Part shown: one piece after another, positions 35,519 to 42,127 of the stretch
Layout of the letters: the number at the start of each line of letters is the position of its first letter
Numbering within the stretch: the first letter of the stretch is position 1
Assembly: GCA_024226735.1 (NCBI GenBank)
Contig: JAAELL010000141.1
Location: 1 to 52,374, forward strand
Direction of reading: 5' to 3'
DNA: 52,374 nucleotides
From: a bacterium
Lineage (GTDB): Bacteria > Planctomycetota > UBA1135 > GCA-002686595
Notes under the pieces: generated by a model
Seen by the model: only the letters and a program-made list of their open reading frames with translations
What the model was told of the DNA's origin: nothing
Databases searched by the model: none
Translations under genes and position numbers: made by a program

Positions 35519-36535
35519 TCAGAGACCGAGCCCGAAGGACGGGCCTCCGGTGTCCTTGGGCGGCTCGCTCTCTTCGACGGGTGCTTCGTGCTCGATCGGT
35601 TCCTCGACCGGGCGCATTTCCTTCGCCTTCGGCCGCTCGCTCTTCGCGCTCTTGGCTTTCTTCTCGAAAACACCGAGGCCGAATCCGTCCCCGGCGCTCG
35701 CCTTGCGGGTCTTCACCGCCTTCGGCTCCGCAACGCGCTTCTCGGGCCGCGGCTGGGGCTCGATCGTGCGCTCGACACCGCTGGGCCGTTCGTCGCGCGA
35801 GCTCCGGTCGCGATCGCGGTCACGATCACGGTCGCGGTCGTAGTCGCGCCCACGATCGGCGCGCGGACGGTCGTCGTCACGGCGCGGACGCCGCTCGCGT
35901 CCGCCCCGGTCGCCCCGGTCGCCCCGGTCGCCCCGGTCGCTGCGGCCACCGCGTTCGCGTCGCATCTCGCGGCGCACGCCGTCGTGGTGGACCTCGCCGA
36001 CTGCGATGAATTCGGTCGGCACGCTCTCGGCGAGGAACAGGGACTTGCGGTCGTAGAAGTCGTAGCCGTCCTCGTACGCGTCCCCCGCGCGAACGGTGAT
36101 GACGGCGTAGTCGGGGGCGATCCGCCGCCCGGCTTCGCAGGCGTCGTCGTAGGTCAGAGCGAGGTGCAGGAACGTGCGCCGTCCGCCGCGCAAGCCGTGC
36201 TGCTCGGCGCGGTCCGCATCGCGGCTGCCAACGCCGACGTACAAGAGCTCGGGCGGCTCGCTCGAGTCACCTGGCTCGATGTGAATCGAATGACCGTAGA
36301 GCGCGCGGATGCGTCCCTCGACGATCTCGTAGCGCGGACGGTCCCCGGACTCGATCGCGGAGACGACATCGTCGTCCTCGACCGGCTCGCCCAGTCGCTC
36401 GTTGAGAGCGCAGACGACGTCGCCGATGTCTCCGAAGCCATGGGCATCCAGCTCGAGGTCGAACTCCTCCGGCTGGTGGCGGAGCATGTACGCGAGGGAG
36501 CGGGTGATGCGTTCAGTGAGGGAGCCTTGATTCAT
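35519..36535 (-). CDS. kptA: RNA 2'-phosphotransferase (Tpt1/KptA) with long charged tail
   Basis: 338 residues. Domain 1-185 is KptA: LAYMLRHQP (R19, H20), IRALYGHS (R77), LLYVGVG and GGRRTFLHLAL (R119/R120), giving the Arg-His-Arg-Arg set that transfers a 2'-phosphate of RNA to NAD+. The next 150 residues are unique: an RGDR/DRDR-rich run (about 195-245), then a Lys/Glu/Pro-rich stretch with GDGFGLGVFEKK and a final GGPSFGLGL. Bacterial KptA is normally about 180-200 residues. The same type of ending, SFGAGL, closes the Pus10-like protein at 49421-50260. A palindrome and hairpin (36553-36575) sit just upstream. Confidence 0.9.
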   Translation of the reverse strand: MNQGSLTERITRSLAYMLRHQPEEFDLELDAHGFGDIGDVVCALNERLGEPVEDDDVVSAIESGDRPRYEIVEGRIRALYGHSIHIEPGDSSEPPELLYVGVGSRDADRAEQHGLRGGRRTFLHLALTYDDACEAGRRIAPDYAVITVRAGDAYEDGYDFYDRKSLFLAESVPTEFIAVGEVHHDGVRREMRRERGGRSDRGDRGDRGDRGGRERRPRRDDDRPRADRGRDYDRDRDRDRDRDRSSRDERPSGVERTIEPQPRPEKRVAEPKAVKTRKASAGDGFGLGVFEKKAKSAKSERPKAKEMRPVEEPIEHEAPVEESEPPKDTGGPSFGLGL

Positions 36536-36552
36536 TTGCGCGCGATTCCCAT

Positions 36553-36599
36553 GCCACGTGGCGGGCCTCCGCCACCTGGGCGGGATGTTCTAGATCCCG
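36553..36599 (-). promoter_or_regulatory. Hairpins between symporter and kptA
   Basis: GTGGCGG/CCGCCAC (36558-36575) with a GCCT loop lies 23 bases before the kptA ATG and overlaps a perfect GCCACGTGGC palindrome (36553-36562). A second hairpin, CGGGAT/ATCCCG (36581-36599), is closer to the symporter end and may terminate it. No T-run follows either. Confidence 0.45.
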
Positions 36600-36708
36600 T
36601 GATCTTAGCGGCTCGGAGGCCCGCGTCGAGCACGAGCCGAGTTCGGCGCTGGAGGGCTTGCTGCAGCGACACCCGCCGGTGTCGCCGCGGCCGGCTCGCA
36701 GCACGGGC

Positions 36709-38274
36709 TCACGTCGCGAGGACCGGCTCCAGGGGCCCCTCCTCGCCCTCGCTGCGCGCGATCACGGCTGCGCCGCACGAATCCGACCACACGTTGACGA
36801 CCGTCCGCATCATGTCGAGCGGCCGATCGACCGCCAGGAGCAGCGCGGCCCCCTCGACGGGCAGCTTCAGGGCCGAGAGGATCGTCAGCATCATCACGAG
36901 GCCCGCAGACGGGATGCCGGCCGCGCCGACGCTCGCCAGGAGGGCGAGGATGACGATGAAGGCCTGCTGGCTGAAGGTGAGCGGGTCGCCGCCCACGGTC
37001 GCGTAGTACTGGGCGAGAAAAATCACGCCGATGCACTCGTACAGGGCCGTCCCGTCCATGTTGATCGTCGCACCCAGGGGCAGGGTGAACGAGGTGACCT
37101 TGTTGCTGACGCGGCCCCGCTGCTCGACGGTCTTGAGCGTCACCGGGAGCGTCATGCTCGACGAGCTGGTGCTGAACGCCGTCATGAGCGCGGGCGACAT
37201 CGCCTTGGCCCAGCGCAGGGGCGAGAGGCGCCCGACGAACTTCAGAACGAGCGGCAGCGTGACGCACGCGTGCAGGATGAGCGCCGTCGCGACCGTGATC
37301 ATGTACAGCAGCAGCGCCTTGAACGGCGCGAAACCGGTGCTCGCGGTGACCTTGACGATCAGGGCGAAAACGCCGTACGGCAGGAGCTTCAGGACGCCCT
37401 CCGCCATCTTCATCATCACTTCGAAGAAGCTCTCGAACACGCCCCGGATCCGCGAGGAGTGCGGCTCCTCGGCCTGGGTGATGAAAAACCCGAGCAGCAG
37501 CGCGAAGAAGATGATCGAGAGCATCGCGCCGTTGTCCTGCAGCGACTCGAAGATGTTCGGCGGCACCATGCGCTTGAGCACCTCGACGAAGCTGTCGTCG
37601 GTCCCCTTGCCCGCGTCCTGCAGCGCCGACAGGCCGAGCGACGCGCCTTCGCCCGGCCGGATGACATTGACGAGCGTCTGCCCGACGACGATCGCGAGCA
37701 GGCTGGTGGACATGTAGTAGAGGAAGGTCTTCCCGCCGAGCCTGCGCAGGTCCTTCATCGTCCCGACGCCAGCGACGCCGGTGACGATCGACGAGAGCAC
37801 GAGCGGCACGATGAGCATCTTCAGCAGGGCGAGGAAGATGTCGGCCACGAAGGTGAAGGGATAGATCCAGCGAGCCCGAGACGAGCTCGGATCCATCCCG
37901 AGCGCCACAGCCCGCGGCTTGGCCTGCGGACTGCCGGCCGGCGCACCGAGGGGCGGATCCCCCACCCGCACGAACCACAGCACCTCCCCGTTCGACGAGC
38001 GCTGTAACACCGCCTCGAGATCCGCCACCGACCCAAGCCCGACGACCTCCTCGTCCGGCCCCCGATCGAGGATGACCTCCCGAAAGACGTCCCCACCAGC
38101 GAGCTTGGCCTTGGCCGCGGGACTCCCCCCCGCCACAGACGCCACCTGAACCCCCCCGTCAGCACTAGCAAAGGTGGCTCCAGTCCAAGCGGGAGCGTCG
38201 AGACGCCACTGCATGAAGAGCCCCACGGCAGCCCCGAGGAGCATCCACAACAAGACTTTCCAATGGAAACTCAT
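36709..38274 (-). CDS. Dicarboxylate/glutamate:cation symporter (DAACS) with PDZ-like insertion
   Basis: 521 residues. The EAAT/Glt fold is clear from about 135 on: WIYPFTFVADIFLALLKMLIVPLV, the serine-rich hairpin loop AFSTSSSSMTLPVT, NMDGTALY and NVWSDSCGAAVIAR, which bind substrate and Na+. After TM1 (7-22), where the family normally has a short loop, residues about 38-105 form a PDZ-like domain (VQVASVAGGSPAAKAKLAGG followed by DVFREVI and LWFVRVG). TM1 topology places it in the periplasm. The start ATG 38274 has no Shine-Dalgarno; the in-frame upstream codons run into a 12-bp tandem repeat and are unlikely to be translated. Confidence 0.9.
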   Translation of the reverse strand: MSFHWKVLLWMLLGAAVGLFMQWRLDAPAWTGATFASADGGVQVASVAGGSPAAKAKLAGGDVFREVILDRGPDEEVVGLGSVADLEAVLQRSSNGEVLWFVRVGDPPLGAPAGSPQAKPRAVALGMDPSSSRARWIYPFTFVADIFLALLKMLIVPLVLSSIVTGVAGVGTMKDLRRLGGKTFLYYMSTSLLAIVVGQTLVNVIRPGEGASLGLSALQDAGKGTDDSFVEVLKRMVPPNIFESLQDNGAMLSIIFFALLLGFFITQAEEPHSSRIRGVFESFFEVMMKMAEGVLKLLPYGVFALIVKVTASTGFAPFKALLLYMITVATALILHACVTLPLVLKFVGRLSPLRWAKAMSPALMTAFSTSSSSMTLPVTLKTVEQRGRVSNKVTSFTLPLGATINMDGTALYECIGVIFLAQYYATVGGDPLTFSQQAFIVILALLASVGAAGIPSAGLVMMLTILSALKLPVEGAALLLAVDRPLDMMRTVVNVWSDSCGAAVIARSEGEEGPLEPVLAT

Positions 38275-38323
38275 CGCGGGAGGATAGCAACTTGCGACGG
38301 TGCCCCGGCGCAAGGGAGACGGA

Positions 38324-38395
38324 GGCAGAATGCAAGGCAGAATGCAAGGCAGAATGCAAGGCAGAATGCAAGGCAGAATGCAAGGCAGAATGCGA
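38324..38395. repeat. Six 12-bp tandem units (GGCAGAATGCAA)
   Basis: Five exact copies and a sixth with one mismatch (GGCAGAATGCGA), 50-121 bases upstream of the symporter ATG in the likely 5' untranslated or promoter region. On the minus strand an in-frame extension would give (ILPC)n. Same unit length as the repeat at 34487-34570. Confidence 0.92.
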
Positions 38396-38442
38396 CACCG
38401 TCCCAACCCCTCGACCCCGCGTTTGGCCCGCACCTCACTGGA

Positions 38443-38460
38443 GGCCGGCGTCAGCCGGCC
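38443..38460. repeat. GC-rich hairpin
   Basis: GGCCGGC (38443-38449) pairs with GCCGGCC (38454-38460) around a GTCA loop. It stands between the 12-bp repeats and the larger palindrome. Confidence 0.7.
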
Positions 38461-38474
38461 GACCCGGGGTTACG

Positions 38475-38573
38475 CCTCGGCTGCGTGATGGATACAGAAG
38501 CTCGACGTCGCCTCCGGCGACGTCGAGCTTCTGTATCCATCACGCTGACCGCGAAGCGGTCAAGCAGCCGAGG
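38475..38573. repeat. Long palindrome predicted to fold as a three-way junction
   Basis: The outer stem CCTCGGCTG (38475-38483) pairs with CAGCCGAGG (38565-38573). Inside is a perfect 29-bp stem (38484-38512 with 38516-38544) with a 3-base TCC loop, and a 6-bp hairpin GACCGC/GCGGTC (38547-38561) with a GAA loop. The right side overlaps the 3' end of the small gene at 38560-38853. No T-run follows, so a plain intrinsic terminator is unlikely; a REP/MITE-like or RNA element is possible. Confidence 0.85.
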
Positions 38574-38853
38574 GTGCGGACCCAGACCGGACACCGTCAG
38601 ACGGCGCCGGGCTGGATCGCGCACACTTTCCCCCAGCACGGCCGTCTCCGGCCGCATCGGTTGGGTCCTCGTCGATCTGGAAGCCTGCGGCCACCAGCTT
38701 CGTCAGGAACCCGTCGGAACTCCACAGGGTCACCCGGAGGCGTTCTCCAGTCTCCGGATCGACCCATGAGAGACACGTCGGTTGTTCCGCCCCCCCACCC
38801 GTGGAACGGGCGTTGGCGGAAGTGTCCGGCGTCTGTTGCTCTCTCTTTCTCAT
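38560..38853 (-). CDS. Small protein of unknown function
   Basis: 97 residues. The ATG at 38853 is preceded by AGAGGAA at a suitable distance, a clear Shine-Dalgarno in a region where these are rare. Middle part TCLSWVDPETGERLRVTLWS, then SSDGFLTKLVAAGFQIDED, looks like a small folded unit; the ends are Ser/Gly/Ala-rich. No family recognised. Its stop lies within the three-way-junction palindrome. Confidence 0.55.
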   Translation of the reverse strand: MRKREQQTPDTSANARSTGGGAEQPTCLSWVDPETGERLRVTLWSSDGFLTKLVAAGFQIDEDPTDAAGDGRAGGKCARSSPAPSDGVRSGSAPSAA

Positions 38854-39254
38854 CGTGAAGTTCCTCTTCGCTCAGCTGTCGGGCGACCACCCCCCCAGGC
38901 GGCGCGCCCCAACGGTCCCTTAGTCGCCAATGCTGCCCCACTATTTCACCCTTTTGGAGGGAAAGGCAGACGGACGGCCAAGGGGGTCGCTGGCGTTGTC
39001 TCTCTCTACGGGGGAGAGACTCGGCCATTCGAACGAACTACGTCGCGAATATCGTTCGTGCTGGTCAAACCCCGGCAAAAGCACCGTTGTCGTACGCCCA
39101 ATTCCGTCCCCCGAGTAGGGATGTCACGACACCGATCCCTTCTCCCCATTTCGGCAAGAGTTTCCCGGCGCGCTGTAAGGCTCTCGCACCCACCAGCCTT
39201 GCCGGCCGGCGACGACGGGTACGAGCCCTATCAACGTTCGCGCGAAACCCACGT
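38854..39254. other. Intergenic region, visibly less GC-rich, with short inverted repeats
   Basis: 401 bases without a convincing gene. Two inverted repeats stand out: GTCTCTC (38998-39004)/GAGAGAC (39014-39020) and CGAACGA (39030-39036)/TCGTTCG (39052-39058). The second could be an operator. Promoters for the small gene at 38853 should lie here. A small RNA is possible but not shown. Confidence 0.5.
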
Positions 39255-39473
39255 TCAACCTGCCATCCAATAACGAGGCATCGTGGAATCGACCTCGCGC
39301 GCCCAGCGGTCGACGCCGCCCGTCAGGTTGAAGGCCGCCTCGAAGCCGAGCCGCTCCAGGCCCATCGCCGCGCTCGCGCTGCGGATGCCGTGGTGGCAGA
39401 TGCAGACCGTCGGGGCGTCCGGGTCGAGCTCGACGTGGCGCACCGAGAGCTCGCCCACGGCCAGGGGTTCCAT
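39255..39473 (-). CDS. N-terminally truncated rhodanese domain
   Basis: 72 residues corresponding to the second half of a single-domain rhodanese. The active-site loop is C26-HHGIRS, followed by AMGLERLGFEAAFNLTGG and WAREVDSTMPRYW, as in GlpE/PspE-like sulfurtransferases. The first half (about 40 residues with the LIDVRE strand) is missing and is not seen in any upstream frame. It starts 2 bases after the phosphodiesterase stop, so translation may be coupled. Either a decayed gene or a minimal domain. Confidence 0.7.
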   Translation of the reverse strand: MEPLAVGELSVRHVELDPDAPTVCICHHGIRSASAAMGLERLGFEAAFNLTGGVDRWAREVDSTMPRYWMAG

Positions 39474-39475
39474 CG

Positions 39476-41947
39476 TCAACGGACGGTCAAGGGCTCGCGG
39501 TCGAACTCCCCGGGCGGGGTCACGCCGAGCAGGGACAGCACGGTCGGTGCCATGTGCAGCACGCTGACGCCGTCGGCCGGCAGCGCGACGGAGCGGTTCG
39601 CGAAGAAGATGCCCGTGACGACCTCGGGGGAGTTCGAAGCGTGGTCGCCCGACCAGTTGTTCCCGTTGTCGCGATAGGTCTCGCCGAGGACGACCTCGCC
39701 GTCCTCGTCCGTGGCGAGCCGCAGGTAGCCGGTCACCGAGCCCCACGACGCCCGGTAGTGCTCCGCGAAGCCCAGCATCAGATCGGCGCACTCGTAGTCT
39801 ATCGTGCCCCAGTCGTCCGAGGGGTAGAGGTCGGGCATGATGACCGCGTCGTGGCCGACGCGCGCCGGTGTCGCGAACGGCGCGTCCTCGGGCCCGGGGT
39901 CGGTCGCGGCGACGAAGTCAGCGGCGATGCGCCGCAAGACGTCCTTCGCCTCGGACTTCTTCACGATGCCGTTCGGCTCGCGTCCCTCGAGGTTCAGGAA
40001 GACCATCCCGAGACCGAGGCTGTAGGCCTGCGTGTTCTCCCAGTCGACCACACTCGACAGCGACTTCTGCTTCTTGCTGACCAGGCCCTCGCGCAGACGC
40101 AGGTAGCCCTTCTCGGCCAGCCAGTTGTTGACCTCCATCCCGCGCCGATAGCTCGTAAAGCCGTGGTCCGCGCACAAGAGGAGCGTGTCGTTCGGCCCCA
40201 GCTTTGCGGCGACCTCGCCCACGACCCGGTCCATCTGGCGGTAGATGGCGGGGATCACATCCTTGAGCTTGGTCTCCTGCCCGAAGAACGTCACGACGCG
40301 CTCGGCCTCCTCGGCGTCGTGCCGCGGGTGCTCGGGGTCGTGGTAGCGGTACATCATGTGCTGCACGCGGTCGGTCGTGCTGAACACGCTGAAGAGCAGC
40401 CGCCAGTCGTCACGTGCCAGGGCGGCGAGCGTCAGCTCCTCGCGCCACTTCAGGGTGAACTCGATGTCCTCGAGGAAGATGTCGACGTCCAGCGCCTTGT
40501 CCTTCATCTGGTTGGTCATGCACGACCAGCCCAGCGTCTCGAACGGGCGGCCGAGCCACTCGGTCAGCTCGCGCGCGAAGCCGTTCGGCTGGCTGACGGG
40601 CTGCCAGAAGACGGGATCGGCCGGGTCGATCTCGAAGGAGTTGAAGTACAGCTCGAACGGGTCGTCGTAGCTGATGAGACGCGCGCGTGTCACCGCGTGC
40701 ACTTGGATCAGCGGGTTGACGTCGAACGTGAGCTGGATCCAGCCGGACCACTCGCCCTCTCGCAGCTCGTGGACGGACTCACCGACCGTGATGCGCGCCA
40801 CGCCGTCCTTCTTTTCGACGCTGAACGGCATCGACGTGCGGTGCTTGTGCAGAGCGGCATTGGGCTCGATGCCGGGCACCGGAACGCCGAACTCGGCGAG
40901 CCTCTTGCCGACCTCCTCTTGCTCGTCGCGCAGGCGCCCCGTCTTCTCCCAGCCGAGGTCGGTGTTCTCGAGCTGCTTCTCGAGCGCATCCCACTCCTTC
41001 TGCGCCTGATCGCGCTCCCAGAAGTTGACCGGACCGTACAGCTCGCTCTCGATCTTGCCCTTGCGCTCGTCGACGCGGAAGACGGTGCCAGCGCGCGTCG
41101 AGCCGGCCGACTCGCCGCGCGGCACGCGGCCCATGTTCATGTCGAACGTCGAGTAGATGAACCACTCGCCGCTGATTCCGCCGCGCACGTCGGGGATCCC
41201 GAGGCCGCCGAGCACCCGCGCGCCAGGGGTCGTTGGACGGTCGAACGCGAGCGCGGCATCGAGGACGACGGACTCGACCCCGGCCTGGGCGGCGTGCGCC
41301 CAGAAGCCGTCGGCCGACACCCGGTTCTTGTAGACGCCCGGCACGACCGAAGGTACGTAGCCGCGCGCGGTCTGAACGCCCCAGGCGCCGACGCCGCCGA
41401 GGATCAGCGCGAGCGGCAGGGCGATCGCCTTGTTCATGCGCAAGAGCGCGAGGAAGAGCAGCGCGAAGAGGACGGCGACCGCGACGCCGAAGCCGATGAC
41501 GAGCCCCAGACCCGCGCCGGAGAGCATCCCGAGGATGCCGCCCGGCTCGAGCTCGCCGATCGGGACGTCCTCGATCGAGATGTGTCCGGTCACGGGCATC
41601 GGTGAGTCGCCGTAGAAGTCGCGCCGAATGAAGCTCGGCACGTTGTTCTGCGCGGGATTGAGCCCCGTGTTGAGCGCGGCCCAGCCGGCCGCGGACTCCG
41701 CCGGATTGGTCGAGACCAGCGGCGCGAAGGTGCCCTCTCCACGCAGCTTGGCGAGGTTCGGGAGCCCGCCCTCGTCCATCATGCGTTCGGTCGTGCGCGC
41801 ATCGGCGCCGTCGAACCCGAGCACGACGACGCGGCCCTCCCCCTGTGCGGCCGCGGGCGCGGACGTGACCAAGGTGGAGAGGAGCGCCCATGCGAGGGCG
41901 AGGAGGAGCGGAAGAAGAACTAGGGGGCGACCGGAGAGCATCGTCAT
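39476..41947 (-). CDS. Membrane-anchored type I phosphodiesterase/nucleotide pyrophosphatase-like protein
   Basis: 823 residues of the alkaline phosphatase superfamily. Signal or anchor helix 8-30. Metal-binding GFDGAD (44-49), nucleophile region STNPAESAAGW with Ser85 in place of the usual Thr, TTDRVQHMMYR, LCADHGF and SGDHASNSPEVV supply the remaining metal ligands. Two helices (about 137-170 and 174-193) are inserted between the nucleophile region and the rest, so the enzyme is anchored twice. Such proteins cleave phosphodiester or phosphonate bonds on the outside of the inner membrane; the substrate is unknown. An alternative ATG lies 2 codons in. Confidence 0.83.
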   Translation of the reverse strand: MTMLSGRPLVLLPLLLALAWALLSTLVTSAPAAAQGEGRVVVLGFDGADARTTERMMDEGGLPNLAKLRGEGTFAPLVSTNPAESAAGWAALNTGLNPAQNNVPSFIRRDFYGDSPMPVTGHISIEDVPIGELEPGGILGMLSGAGLGLVIGFGVAVAVLFALLFLALLRMNKAIALPLALILGGVGAWGVQTARGYVPSVVPGVYKNRVSADGFWAHAAQAGVESVVLDAALAFDRPTTPGARVLGGLGIPDVRGGISGEWFIYSTFDMNMGRVPRGESAGSTRAGTVFRVDERKGKIESELYGPVNFWERDQAQKEWDALEKQLENTDLGWEKTGRLRDEQEEVGKRLAEFGVPVPGIEPNAALHKHRTSMPFSVEKKDGVARITVGESVHELREGEWSGWIQLTFDVNPLIQVHAVTRARLISYDDPFELYFNSFEIDPADPVFWQPVSQPNGFARELTEWLGRPFETLGWSCMTNQMKDKALDVDIFLEDIEFTLKWREELTLAALARDDWRLLFSVFSTTDRVQHMMYRYHDPEHPRHDAEEAERVVTFFGQETKLKDVIPAIYRQMDRVVGEVAAKLGPNDTLLLCADHGFTSYRRGMEVNNWLAEKGYLRLREGLVSKKQKSLSSVVDWENTQAYSLGLGMVFLNLEGREPNGIVKKSEAKDVLRRIAADFVAATDPGPEDAPFATPARVGHDAVIMPDLYPSDDWGTIDYECADLMLGFAEHYRASWGSVTGYLRLATDEDGEVVLGETYRDNGNNWSGDHASNSPEVVTGIFFANRSVALPADGVSVLHMAPTVLSLLGVTPPGEFDREPLTVR

Positions 41948-41989
41948 GCCTGGGGACGTGGACCGGGGGAGGGGCAGCGGTTACCATCG

Positions 41990-42007
41990 CCGGATCGGCC
42001 GATCCGG
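41990..42007. promoter_or_regulatory. Perfect 18-bp palindrome in a divergent promoter region
   Basis: CCGGATCGGCCGATCCGG is its own reverse complement. It lies 43 bases upstream of the phosphodiesterase ATG and 120 bases before the divergent gene at 42128. A candidate operator for a dimeric regulator. Confidence 0.55.
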
Positions 42008-42056
42008 GGGCGAGATGTAGGACCGATGTCGGTAACGGACCGCTCGGCACCCTCTA

Positions 42057-42074
42057 AGTCACATTTGTGTGACT
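42057..42074. promoter_or_regulatory. Inverted repeat AGTCACA-N4-TGTGACT
   Basis: 7-base arms around TTTG, 54 bases before the ATG at 42128, followed by CTTTCC. It could be an operator or a small hairpin in the leader of that gene. It is not a canonical CRP site, because the half sites point the opposite way. Confidence 0.45.
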
Positions 42075-42127
42075 CTTTCCAAAGCCCGAGGGCCCCGCAG
42101 CGACTCCGTACGCGGGGCAGCCTAGAG

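Noticed and set aside
38324..38395. CRISPR array
   Set aside because: Units are contiguous 12-mers with no spacers and no cas genes nearby.
38275..38433. 53-residue N-terminal extension of the symporter including ILPC repeats
   Set aside because: TM1 of the family begins right after the ATG at 38274, and the extension is repeat-derived with no start signal.
38300..38488. Plus-strand frame with MQGR repeats over the 12-bp units
   Set aside because: Repeats without stop codons open all frames; there is no Shine-Dalgarno and no protein-like sequence after the repeat.
39476..41605. Long antisense frames over most genes, for example plus-strand 39554-41605 and 20321-22663 minus
   Set aside because: High-GC genes open long shadow frames; their translations are Arg/Val/Asp/His-rich, lack family motifs and oppose well-supported genes.
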